From Saccoglossus kowalevskii (Eukaryota > Hemichordata > Enteropneusta > Harrimaniidae), in contig NW_003115953.1 in NCBI RefSeq assembly GCF_000003605.2, forward strand, positions 797-10,930: a stretch of 10,134 bases of DNA, read 5' to 3'. Under the pieces are notes generated by a model. That model did not search any database and was not told the DNA's origin. It saw only the letters and a program-made list of their open reading frames with translations. How positions within the stretch are numbered: position 1 is the stretch's first letter; every line of letters starts with the position of its first letter. A program made the translations under genes and the position numbers. Shown here one piece after another: positions 1-8,135 of this stretch.

Positions 1-215
1 GAATACACAAACTTACATGAGTATCCAAGAATACACAAACTTACACCAATCTCCAAAAAAAACGCAAATCTTCATCAGTCTCCAACAATACACAAACCTT
101 CACCAGTATTCAAGAATACACAAACTTTCACCAGTCTCAAAGAATACACAAACCTTCACCAGTCACCAAGGAAATACTATCTTACAAAAGTCACCAAAAA
201 TACAAACCAGTCTTA
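1..215. repeat. 28-bp tandem repeat (minisatellite), about 7.5 degenerate copies
   Basis: Units built around GAATACACAAAC followed by YTTCACCAGTCTCCAA begin near 1, 29, 57, 86, 114, 142, 170 and 198, giving a steady period of 28 (once 29). Copies at 86-170 are the best conserved; those near 57 and 198 have diverged. The array runs off the left edge, so its real size is unknown. The strand shown is very poor in G. Three more copies of the same unit occur at 1614-1698, beyond the TRADD-N-like exon. Because 28 is not a multiple of 3, an apparent 69-codon open frame across the array is a product of the repeat and not a gene. Confidence 0.88.
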
Positions 216-280
216 ATCATTCATAACAATCATTGAAATATTCTGTCGCTGTAACACGAAATATATGTTTATATATCTAG

Positions 281-343
281 ACCAAAGAGACTCAGTTGAT
301 CTTGCAAAACAGAATGAAAATCATGAAAGAAGGCCACGTACAG
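281..343 (+). CDS. Possible 63-bp internal exon upstream of the TRADD-N-like exon
   Basis: The stretch is bounded by an acceptor-like TATGTTTATATATCTAG ending at 280 and a good donor, CAG followed by GTAACA, at 344. Read with two leading bases, it is open throughout and encodes a polar, charged segment (QRDSVDLAKQN, then NHERRPRT) and ends one base into a codon. That is the phase needed by the exon starting at 1202: the final G plus TA gives GTA, Val, leading into RLQLNERESK. A second frame, with whole codons, is also open (starting TKETQLILQ), but its phase does not fit 1202. I recognise no domain. Support is only splice signals and phase over 20 codons, so it could be chance. Confidence 0.33.
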
Positions 344-1201
344 GTAACAGTAAATATCAAACAATGTTGTTTCCATAATTCCTTAAGAAGTGCTGTAATA
401 TGTTGTATGGCCGTACATACAAGTTGATACATGCTAACACAATACAGTGGAGTAATAAAGTTTTCTCTACTTTATTCTGGGTGTAACGTCAGGTGAAAAT
501 TATTCAAATTGACACAAGTGTATAATCCATGGTTATACTTTTCTAAGTTCGGCTTAGCCATATTATTGTAATTGTTGTTTGGACAAAATCGTGAAATATC
601 AAGAGTCAATCAATTTGTTATTGTAATGTTATACAATAACAAATACTACAATTGTATCTTTGTATCATTCAAATAGTTGTAGAAATGTCAGTAATTGTTG
701 TTGATTCAATGTATTTTGTCTTGAATCAATAAACCAGAACTATAAAGGCATTATACAAAGTGTCACAGAAATATATTGAAAAACCGCGCACTGGAAGTGA
801 CGCAATTTCATTGTATTTCTTTTTTTTTATTATTGTGGCCACTGAAGATTAGGACACAATCTAAAAATTAATTACGTTTACCACATATATTTTCACGTCA
901 TTGAGATGCAAAAAAGAAAAGCAATGTAGGCTGAGAAAGATTTGAGCAATTAGTCGGAATTCTAACCAAGAATAGTAGTCTGAATTATAGTGGTGGGAAG
1001 CTACATTATATATCTACTTTGGTATTTGCATTGATTTATATGGATAATGCACCTCATTATATGGGGCTTTACTCGAAGACATGGGCTTAAAAGGTTCTTA
1101 TATTGTTATCCATATGTTCCATAATATCGTTATCAGTTTAAACATAGTCAAATAATGTCACATTATATTTAATGGAGGTTTATGTCCTTCGAATTCTTTA
1201 G
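344..1201 (+). other. Putative intron, AT-rich, no gene seen
   Basis: These 858 bases run from the GTAACA donor to the acceptor TTCGAATTCTTTAG and carry no frame I would call coding. They contain a hairpin-capable inverted repeat at 613-644, a 9-bp inverted repeat (TTGATTCAA at 701-709, TTGAATCAA at 721-729), an AATAAA hexamer at 728-733, and a 10-bp inverted repeat (ATATGGATAA at 1038-1047, TTATCCATAT at 1106-1115). If the exon at 281-343 is not real, this is simply flanking DNA, and the AATAAA could belong to an unseen upstream transcript. Confidence 0.4.
613..644. repeat. Perfect 13-bp inverted repeat with a 6-base loop
   Basis: ATTTGTTATTGTA (613-625) and TACAATAACAAAT (632-644) are exact reverse complements separated by six bases. 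It could extrude as a DNA hairpin or fold in RNA. There are no flanking duplications, so I do not call it a transposon. Its function is unknown. Confidence 0.8.
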
Positions 1202-1517
1202 TACGTTTACAACTGAACGAACGTGAGAGTAAACTACGTGTTCTGGCTGAATACTTCCAAAAACTGAGTAAGGATGAACAAGAACAGCTGAGAGATCAGC
1301 TTGGGTGCAAGATTTCTGGTGTACGAAAAGGTTGCATATTGCTTGATCTAGAAATAGAAAGTGAAGAACAAGCTAAAGAATTGTCGACAAAATTGAAAAG
1401 TGGAGAGTTATCAAAAATAGTGCGAGAGATTGCTGAGCCTTTGATTGGTGATACTGATGAACTTAAGGTGGAATATTTTGAAAAAGATTTTCAACAAGTT
1501 GTCTCGGAAATTGGTCA
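1202..1517 (+). CDS. Exon encoding a TRADD-N-like module (probable immune or death-signalling protein), partial gene
   Basis: This is one internal exon, about 104 codons, of a gene whose other parts are mostly unseen. It begins after a pyrimidine-rich acceptor (GTCCTTCGAATTCTTTAG) and ends at CA|GTATAT; the frame stays open to a stop at 1567-1569, but that tail lies partly in repeat DNA. The first third (1204-1305) is charged and predicted helical (NERESK, LSKDEQEQL). Next come a hydrophobic strand, KGCILLDLEI (1327-1356), a helix ending LKSGELSKIVREI (1393-1431), and LKVEYFEKDFQQVV (1462-1503). This order of strand, helix with a -SGEL- turn, and a second strand and helix matches what I recall of the N-terminal domain of TRADD. 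In vertebrates that domain is an adaptor surface that binds TRAF2; related domains occur in many invertebrate and bacterial conflict proteins. No death domain, NACHT or NB-ARC segment is visible. The family call is by eye. Confidence 0.58.
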
Positions 1518-1555
1518 GTATATGTTCTCAATTTATAATGTTATTTTAAATTCAT

Positions 1556-1613
1556 CTATACTGGGTTAGCGTTGGGTCACCTACCAATTACTTCCTCATC
1601 TCACTGTATACAT
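1556..1613. repeat. 58-bp direct repeat, copy 1
   Basis: This copy and the one at 1699-1756 share CACCTACCAATTACTT, then CTCATCTCACTGTATACAT, with only a few mismatches over 58 bases. The start-to-start distance is 143. Copy 1 overlaps the last few codons and stop of the frame that reads through from the TRADD-N-like exon, which argues that this coding tail is not genuine and that splicing at 1517 is more likely. Confidence 0.88.
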
Positions 1614-1698
1614 TCATCAGTTTCCAAGAAAACACAAACTAACATCACTCTCCACGATTACCTAACTTACATCAGTCTCCAAGAAAATACAAATTGAT
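1614..1698. repeat. Three further copies of the 28-bp minisatellite unit
   Basis: Eighty-five bases hold three units of the type CATCAGTYTCCAAGAAAAYAC, matching the array at 1-215. They sit exactly between the two 58-bp direct repeats, so the local structure is 58-mer, three 28-mers, 58-mer. This suggests a compound satellite whose larger unit contains both sequences. Confidence 0.8.
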
Positions 1699-1756
1699 CT
1701 GTACTGGATTAGTGACGGGTCACCTACCAATTACTTTCTCATCTCACTGTATACAT
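1699..1756. repeat. 58-bp direct repeat, copy 2
   Basis: This is the second copy of the sequence at 1556-1613, ending in the same CTCACTGTATACAT. Differences are mainly transitions, as expected of an old local duplication. The sequence after it does not continue into 28-bp units, so the duplication stops here. Confidence 0.88.
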
Positions 1757-1927
1757 AACATTATCATTGTTCATTTAATGAGAAATGATAAACATTGAAT
1801 AGTTGAAATTAGGTTTTGTATAATAATCAATGGTGATTAGTATTACTGATCAAATAATTCATTTTTTTGTTTTTTTAAACAAAAGAAACAGTAGAAGCAA
1901 ACCAAGCAAACAAGCAACTTACTTCAG

Positions 1928-2087
1928 TACCGGAAGCAGAAGTAAAGCTGTATGTTTTGATGCTTATTTGTTTCGTCCTGTTTGTGCCATTATGTATATT
2001 GCTGCAAAATCACGGGAAGTTGGAAGATATTGGGCTATTACCGAGAATTGCATTACCAGTGTCCAAGACAAGTCCACAAAGAGATGA
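1928..2087 (+). CDS. Weak exon candidate, reading frame ambiguous
   Basis: A good acceptor, CAACTTACTTCAG, ends at 1927; a second possible acceptor ends at 1891. Two frames are open. The frame in phase with the 1517 donor reads on to TGA at 2085-2087 and is basic (starting TGSRSKAVCFDAYLF, ending SVQDKSTKR), so it would be a terminal exon. The other frame needs a phase-1 donor. It contains a hydrophobic run, YVLMLICFVLFVPLCILL, that could be a membrane span, followed by a polar tail with RDDDSK. It could leave at AAG|GTGTGG near 2114. I recognise neither protein, both could be chance, and only one can be real. Confidence 0.17.
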
Positions 2088-2159
2088 TGACAGTAAAATG
2101 AAATTATCTGAAGGTGTGGTACCAACCTTGTTTTTCACCATACATCATATGTACATAAT

Positions 2160-2780
2160 TGTGATGTGTATGTAGGTTTGGTCATGTTAGAAGTTAGTAT
2201 TAGGCGAAGAGCATATGCTTGAGGTTGGATTAATTTAGGTGAGGTCATTGATATATCATAGTGTGAAAGGGGTGTCATTGTACAGAATAGGAAAAGGGGG
2301 AGGAAACACAGGATAGGGAAGGTGGTAACCAAACCTAACAGTGTTGTTACATTGGGTAAGTAGTGGGTAGGATTTGGTAAATAGAATTTAGAAAATGCAA
2401 GGTTGTAGTGTGGAATATGCGAATGCAGAATAGAATGGAGGAATATAGAATATTATATTATTGGGAATGACAAGGGATGGGAGTGTATGATATGGTTGTT
2501 AAGGTATGAGAGTAAGGTAATACATGGGTAGGTTAGGATAATGGATTTTGATTGGGGTAAATTAAAAATGGCATTGCATTGCAGAATATGGTCGGCAATG
2601 AGGTTGGGAAGGAAAGAAGAGCGGTAGTTACTAGAATTTGGAAGTATGGCACGTTGGGGTTGTGGGTAGAGAAGAGTATAGGTATATGAAAGGACAGTAG
2701 TGTAAGATTGGTTAAATTAAGTTGGTGGGTTAGGATTGATAATATTGAAGGAGAGATTGGACAGTACAGAACATAATTAC
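2160..2780 (+). other. Tract with extreme G-over-C strand asymmetry, no gene
   Basis: The plus strand here is made almost only of A, G and T. Counted directly, 2401-2580 holds 57 G and 6 C. The bias starts near 2160 and fades by about 2780. Short motifs such as GGGTAGGTTAGG and GGGTTAGGATTG recur without forming an array, and GGGGGAGG...GGATAGGGAAGG (2295-2323) could form a two-layer G-quadruplex. Minus-strand open frames arise because C-rich codons avoid stops; their products are low-complexity and unrecognisable. It could be the decayed inside of a transposon, a region of strand-specific mutation, or an R-loop-prone intron segment. Confidence 0.7.
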
Positions 2781-2831
2781 ATTTAAACAAAAGCAACATT
2801 TAAAAACAATTGTACAGTCTCAATTACCCTT

Positions 2832-2950
2832 CTTTATGGAACGCAGTCTAGTCCCATCGGTGAGGGCGCCCATGCCTGCTGTGGTAGTGAGATTGCTCCC
2901 ATGTAGGGTTTCACACTGCCCAGCTTTATTCTCAGATAGAATGGGTACGA
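2832..2950. other. GC-richer block of unknown origin, possible interspersed repeat
   Basis: Unlike the AT-rich DNA on both sides, this block has balanced, higher GC (for example CCCATCGGTGAGGGCGCCC and GCCTGCTGTGGTAGTGAG). The minus strand is open in at least two frames over it, one containing KPYMGAISLPQQAWAPSPMG, but I see no family, start or splice pair. The abrupt change in composition suggests a mobile-element fragment or an exon remnant on the minus strand. No terminal repeats were found. Confidence 0.35.
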
Positions 2951-3237
2951 TTGATAATTCAGGTTGTAGAATATATTTGGTAGAGTGAATGTAGAGTAGT
3001 GTAGTGTATATGTGCAGTATGGCATGCTGTGTGGTGTCACAGCAGGCTTTTCAGTAAATATTGAGTATATTATCTCTCTATACATAGCTCATTGGACATG
3101 TAGTGTTGCAGCCTATGCAATATACATCATATATACACTATTATTCATAATAATTAAAACTATTAATTGTATATAATTATTTACTTTATATAGTACATTT
3201 TTAACATTAATTTTATTTTTGCTCTATACTCATACAG

Positions 3238-3388
3238 AGCATGTGAGCTTAAGGAAACAAAGGAAAAATGTTCATATGGATGCTGCCTTGCAAGCAGAGC
3301 AAAGACCTCCATAAGGAAATATAACAATTCTTTCAGTGAAAAAATATTGAAAAACTCACTCAACAACCTATATGATTATTTTTATTGA
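3238..3388 (+). CDS. Weak terminal-exon candidate, 49 codons and stop
   Basis: A pyrimidine-rich acceptor, TTTTATTTTTGCTCTATACTCATACAG, ends at 3237. With one leading base the frame is open to TGA at 3386-3388. It encodes a Cys/Lys-rich start (ACELKETKEKCSYGCC) and a helical-looking tail (EKILKNSLNNL). The phase fits the donor at 1517 (CA plus A gives Gln), so it could be the last exon of the TRADD-N-like gene as an alternative to 1928-2087. No polyadenylation signal is obvious nearby, and I recognise no domain. Confidence 0.22.
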
Positions 3389-5029
3389 ATTGATACACAG
3401 ATCAGCCAAAACGATTTGGAGTTTTTCGTAATTTACTTAAAGTAGATTATTGTATTTGGGCTAAAATTATAGCCATGTATGAAACCATGGTTTATACATA
3501 AATGGTGCCTTTTAGAGAATTTTATGTAGAATTAAAACTGTGAATGATATTGATATGTTAACTTGTTAGGAGAGTCTGATTTCAATGTATATGCAAAGCT
3601 CCCACTTGTTTTTTATAAAATATAGATTTTTGTATTCGCTTGTCTTTATATAATATTCTTTTGTTTCTTTTTTCTACGTGCATAATTGTTGTTATTTTAT
3701 TTTATCTGGCTATTTGTTAGACTAGTATTGTTAGAATAGAATTTGGATGGAAACTTATTTTATACCTACCCGAAACTGTAATTGTATATGTTCTCATTTA
3801 ATATATCCAGGACATCATTAAATACATGATTTAAACCTTTTGCTAAATGTTTTATTTTTATCGAATTTATGTTTAATAAGAGAATGTGAGAATGTCTAAG
3901 TGGTGATTGTGTCATTGCATGGGGAGGTACCTCCAACTATTGTAGAGTCTCTAACCAATATCAATTAAATCAATAGGCGTATATTGCAACAAAATAACAA
4001 CGCAGTTGCGCCATGTAGACCCTGTCAGATTTATTCAAATAGTAATAATGTATTACTCGTCTGTTTTTTGTTTTCTTTTGAAAAGATTCATCCACTCAAA
4101 TATCAACAAAAAATAATGATCTATTCTTTTGAATGATACTGCTTGGTATAACTGCGATTTATCAATCTGGCTCAATACGTAGTTATGTGGTTATTATTTT
4201 CAACTCGCATTAACTTACAACTCTGTATAGTATTAACCACTCAGCAAGGTTCTGTCGCCTGGGACGTTTTAATGGAAAATGGATGTCATGTCAGTAATTC
4301 TAGAGCATATACGTGCCTTTCGACTATGCATGTATTTTATGTAGGATTCAACGCGAGTGAAGTAAATAAATAATATGTCTGTGTACAGTATTGACATATT
4401 TGATTGACGTGTCACAACAGGTTATACTTTACTTAATTGTAATTTTAATTAGCTTGGACATATAATTAGTATATGGGTTTTAATTTCTGGTTCTGCAAAG
4501 CATAATTAAATCATTAAATCATTGGATTAATAGCGTATTCCTGTAATCACTTTCACATGCCGTGTACCTCATAGTATTCAAAATTCTTGTTTATTTGTAT
4601 GTATGACCAATATGTTATTCCTGATTATTCGTCTATCCCGAGTACGTTCATCCTACCATCAACCGTCTTGCCTCGACTCCCGGCGATTCATTTACATAAA
4701 CTGGTCTTCTTTAGTTAATTTTTATGGCAAGAGTTTTTCACTGATTATGAATGATCCGAACATGACACAAACTCACAGTAGTCACTACAAACACAAAAAC
4801 ACATTTGAATGTTTTTTTCCAAGGCATTGATTTATCGAAATGTTCCTTGAATCTGTTTATCAACGCACACAATCATGAATTTAGTTCATCAAAGTGCTCA
4901 GATTTAATTTCATTATGACATTATATTGTTGTCATTTCGTAAGACTGAGTACCGGTGGACGTTCTCCGTTGTTTTAACTAATATAATTTGAAAAATCCGT
5001 GTGTCCATTTGAACGACATTGTTTAACCG

Positions 5030-5045
5030 TGGAAGGTACCTTCCA
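5030..5045. repeat. Perfect 16-bp palindrome
   Basis: TGGAAGGTACCTTCCA is self-complementary over all 16 bases with no spacer. It could bind a dimeric transcription factor or be chance. A related shorter palindrome, GAGGTACCTC, lies near 3925, sharing the GGTACC core. Confidence 0.85.
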
Positions 5046-5328
5046 TACTTTCTTCTTTTCATAAAGACAAAAATGTGTTAATACAGATAATTGATTAGAG
5101 GGAAATGATGTGATTTTTTATTATTTGTGTTTAAGTATGAGATTTAGTAAGTATTCACATTGTTTGAAAATTTCGCCAAAAGGTTTAGATGATTTTCGAT
5201 TAAACATTCCGAATATATATCTTTTTTTTCGAAGAAGCACTATAGGCTTTATATATTGTCGAAAACATAGAAAAGACGATTGCACGGTGGCAATACAATT
5301 CACGATGATAAGTTTTTATTTAGAGCTG

Positions 5329-5336
5329 TGACGTCA
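5329..5336. promoter_or_regulatory. Perfect CRE octamer TGACGTCA
   Basis: This is the full palindromic binding site for CREB/ATF-type bZIP factors, within GCTGTGACGTCACGTTTC. Three more exact copies lie at 8128, 8835 and 9117. No transcript starts are visible nearby, so regulatory use is inference. Confidence 0.35.
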
Positions 5337-6264
5337 CGTTTCGTGTCACTGCTTAGACGTCGTGCATAATTAGTATTAATTAGCATATGATTCGTTAGTG
5401 TGGTCCCGGAATTATTACAAATTACGACTATTCTGTCTTTTTGGCATGTGATGATAAGTATATTGCTTATTTAGAGAGCTTGTTAATAGTGGCGATGTCA
5501 TGGACTGTATTATGCACTCGCCTTCAGTTCGTGAATAATACTAACCCATGAATTCACTCCTAGCAACCAACTTTAAGAACAAGCCCATTATAACCTCATA
5601 TCTATCAATAATATCGACATTTATTAATATTGCGGGTCGACGCTTTATTATTGCTTTTATCGGATAAATACTAATCATTTTTTTATTTATTCAAATATGT
5701 TTGTCATGGGAAACAGATAATTCTAAAGCTAAGACAGCATCACATATAGATCACCGTGGAGACGCAGAGAAAGATTGCGTTTATTTATTTCTACCAAAGA
5801 GTAATTATAATGTTATATCCTTATTTGGTTGTTATTTCAATAAAATAAATGTTTCTTTGTTACAGAAAACTGGTGTACTCGAGAGAACGATACTGGTTTT
5901 TATTTCGATATAATAAACTTGTCACACATTGACAGTAATATTTCTATGTCTCCAGCCTGTGGTGTGTACATATCAAAGCTGATCCGTCACAGTCGAGCAT
6001 CAAGCTCATTTGTACCTTTCCTGCAACGTCATCGCATTATGTGCACAAAATTATTACATCGTGGTTTCATTGCTCAAAATGACAAATAATACGATTTTGT
6101 GGCTAAATTCCTACAAATTATTGTTGATATTCGAACATAATTGTCTTGTTAGAACGTAGGTTCGACAGCGGGTCGTCTGGATTTGCCCACTATGTCACTA
6201 CCTGACATTACCTCTTGGAGGTCAATGCATCTTTCCCTGAATTGAATGTGTTGAAATTTGTTGT

Positions 6265-6282
6265 GTTTGTTTGTTTGTTTGT
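6265..6282. repeat. Short (GTTT)n microsatellite
   Basis: Four and a half copies of GTTT occur in a row. The run is short and has no evident role. Confidence 0.8.
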
Positions 6283-6884
6283 GCATTCTTTCGATGTCAT
6301 AATGCGCTTATTGACGTTGCATATTTACATTTTTATTTTGTTACATCCATTTACAAAAACGAACATACAACCACTCAAATTAATCTTTCTTACAAACATA
6401 CAATTTATATTTTTTTCTGGACCATTTTATGAAGTAAAATACTTTGTATACAAATATTGCAACTGTTTATATTTGCTAACAATTGTATTCTGTGAAAACA
6501 GTGCAAACAGACATGTATAGTAGGGTCACCAATACATCATTACTTCAGGCGAAAGTAGTTTCTTCAGGTGATATTAATAAATTTGTTTAAAACATTTTAA
6601 CCACGATTCCTCCAACTTGCGAACTGAATTCTACCCACGCAACGTTTTATTTACCTACTCAGTAAATGTGTCAACTATTCATCCATCGCCACCATATGTG
6701 TGATGTTCAGTTTAATACACTTTACTTCGTGATCGGAATACCCAACAAGAGATTGTGATAGTACTCAGACACAACGGTCTTAGTTTACACGTTCTATGTG
6801 TATACACCACCAAACCGAACAAACTCGGGAATGGTATTGCGATGAATAAAAATAAGCATCCTCTACCATTACTCACTGAAATAT

Positions 6885-7419
6885 TGTCATGACACGTGAC
6901 AGGGGTCAGATCATAGCAATTTTACAATATCGTGCTGTGCAAACAACAGTTTGTAATGTTATTTATTACTAATCTCTAATAACGTGGATGGTGTGAGTCG
7001 CGGGGTATGTGCATAATATACGAGGAAAATATGATGCAACGCACCCTGGGTAAACAACGTTTTAATACAACAATTACAGTGTTGACTCGATGGATACAGT
7101 CGTACCAGCAACTCTGATCCGTCCATATACGGTGAAATGTCAGGCGGGGAAACTGTCCACAGCGCTGAAATATAATACAGTTATTAAACATTCCATTTGA
7201 AGAACAAATTTACAAATAATCCACATGAAAAGGGCTTGTCCGAAAAAGCCACCTGTCATACACGTGTTAGACTTCGTTGCGGGACGTTCGCATTACACGG
7301 GGTTTTAGCGCTGTCATTGGCATGTTACATTTTCATATATCCCCGGCGCAGACCACATCCACTAACAAGCTGTTAACGCAGTGCCATGCAGGTGTCACTG
7401 TTCATGTAAGATAATCATA
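6885..7419 (+). promoter_or_regulatory. Possible promoter and 5' untranslated region of the PLAT gene
   Basis: This segment precedes the start codon at 7420 and is richer in CpG than the DNA to its left (for example GTGAGTCGCGGGG and CCCCGGCGCAG). It holds two CACGTG E-boxes (6893-6898 and 7261-7266); the first overlaps a TGTCATGACA palindrome (6885-6894). No convincing TATA box is seen; AAATATAATA near 7168 is a weak candidate. Several AGs just before the ATG (7379, 7391, 7409) could instead be acceptors, in which case the true promoter lies further upstream. Confidence 0.28.
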
Positions 7420-7539
7420 ATGAGTACTGAATATCACATCATAGTCGCAACTAAGAATAGTATATACAGTGCACACGGAGCTGTCATAAAGGTTCAACTG
7501 GTTGGTACCACCGTTACCACAGATCCATTACTGTTACAG
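7420..7539 (+). CDS. PLAT-domain protein, first coding exon (lipoxygenase-like N terminus)
   Basis: This exon opens a gene whose first three coding exons make a PLAT (LH2) domain, an eight-stranded beta-sandwich that in lipoxygenases binds membranes and calcium. It encodes 40 residues starting MSTEYHIIVATKN, the usual first strand (Y-x-I-x-V-x-T), then the second strand with IKVQLVG. The ATG at 7420 has A at -3, and a Met two or three residues before the conserved Tyr is typical of animal lipoxygenases, so I chose it. The frame is open upstream to at least 7381, so an internal exon cannot be excluded. The exon ends after CAG at a GTAATA donor, phase 0. Joined to 7791-7893 and 9356-9549, the coding length is 417 bases, 139 codons, without a stop. 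Polycystin-1, LOXHD1 and lipases also carry PLAT, so the full protein is unknown. Confidence 0.82.
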
Positions 7540-7790
7540 GTAATATTATCACATCAACTGACGGGTTTTTTAAATGTTCAAATGATGTATTGTGTTTTGT
7601 ATTTCCACCGGACACGGAATGCACATAATGTTTTGTATTTTATTGTCATAAGCACGGTTTCATTCATCATACATCGCCTGAATCGCCTGGTCTAGCAAGA
7701 GCAGTGCTATTGGTTACAACACGCAAAGTAGAGTCTGTAAGGTTTACGATGTTGATATGAAACCAACAATATGTTTTTTGTATGTTTCAG
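7540..7790 (+). other. Intron 1 of the PLAT gene
   Basis: These 251 bases start GTAATA and end TTTTTTGTATGTTTCAG, a strong acceptor. The frame of exon 1 reads on into it for about 50 codons, but the protein-family match stops at the donor, which supports splicing here. Confidence 0.8.
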
Positions 7791-7893
7791 TCCCTTCAGG
7801 ATTCGCCCAATGATCCTCTGTTTCAAACCGGGAATAAAGACCACTTCAAAGTCAAGGCGCTCAATATTGAAGAAATCAAACAGATCAAGATAG
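7791..7893 (+). CDS. PLAT-domain protein, second coding exon
   Basis: Thirty-four codons plus one base. The segment has the middle PLAT pattern: an acidic, polar loop (SLQDSPNDPLFQTGN), then DHFKVKAL, corresponding to the family's D-x-F-x-V strand, and NIEEIKQIKI, corresponding to the G-x-I-x-x-I-x-I strand. It leaves at ATAG|GTAAAG, one base into a codon, which matches exon 3 exactly: G plus GA gives Gly in IKIGFDSTG. The family usually has Gly before the I-x-x-I strand; here the position is Asn/Ile-Glu, a mild departure. Confidence 0.85.
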
Positions 7894-8127
7894 GTAAAGA
7901 TGTTATTGACCATATTACGTAATCACATTTTGTACCTGTTGGGCACCCCTTACCATTTTACTAATGAAACATACGTTTTTCGTATTCACTATCTGGTTGT
8001 TGTCGCTTATATGAATATTGGTGAACGATTGATCATTAAAAGACTCGTCTAATTTACATTTCACTACACGTAACATATCTCGTTATTTGCAAATTTGTAT
8101 ATGAGATATTGTAAAAAATGTCTTATA

Positions 8128-8135
8128 TGACGTCA
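8128..8135. promoter_or_regulatory. Perfect CRE octamer TGACGTCA in intron 2
   Basis: Exact CREB/ATF palindrome within TATATGACGTCATACAC. It shares TGACGTCATAC with the site at 8835. An intronic enhancer role is possible but not shown. Confidence 0.35.

Larger units (their letters stand above)
3389..6880. other. 3.5 kb AT-rich stretch with no supported gene
   Basis: Open frames of 60-100 codons occur on both strands but lack recognisable domains, flanking splice pairs in matching phase, or coding-like composition. Many are rich in Phe, Tyr, Ile and Leu, as expected from random AT-rich DNA. I found no tRNA, rRNA, long terminal repeat or paired terminal inverted repeats. Small items inside are annotated separately (palindrome at 5030, CRE at 5329, TTTG run at 6265). 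It is most simply the intergenic space between the TRADD-N-like gene and the PLAT gene, or long introns with exons too small to see. Confidence 0.55.

Noticed and set aside
1-215. Resemblance of the regularly spaced 28-bp units to a CRISPR array
   Set aside because: The units are directly adjacent with no unique spacers, they are degenerate, and the context is eukaryotic with spliced exons.
17-226. 69-codon open frame on the plus strand
   Set aside because: It is a translation through the 28-bp tandem array; the poor-in-G repeat lacks stops by composition, and the protein-level repetition comes from the DNA repeat.
1518-1569. Read-through C terminus of the TRADD-N-like exon ending in a stop
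   Set aside because: The last codons fall in the 58-bp direct repeat and the tail does not continue the domain pattern, so splicing at 1517 is the better model, although not proven.
2135-3085. Minus-strand open frames (2135-2332, 2533-2799, 2834-3085)
   Set aside because: The first two reflect the near absence of C on the plus strand and give low-complexity Leu, Pro, Thr, Ser, Ile-rich products; the third runs mainly through ordinary AT-rich DNA. None has a recognisable domain.
4185-6520. Plus-strand open frames at 4185-4373, 4603-4830, 5110-5331, 5701-5913 and 6215-6520
   Set aside because: They show no family pattern, no coding-like composition and no paired splice sites in matching phase. 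The longest, at 6215-6520, is Phe/Ile/Tyr-rich as expected of AT-rich non-coding DNA.
6976-7191. 71-codon minus-strand open frame upstream of the PLAT gene
   Set aside because: No recognised domain and no splice context; it lies in the likely upstream region of the plus-strand PLAT gene.
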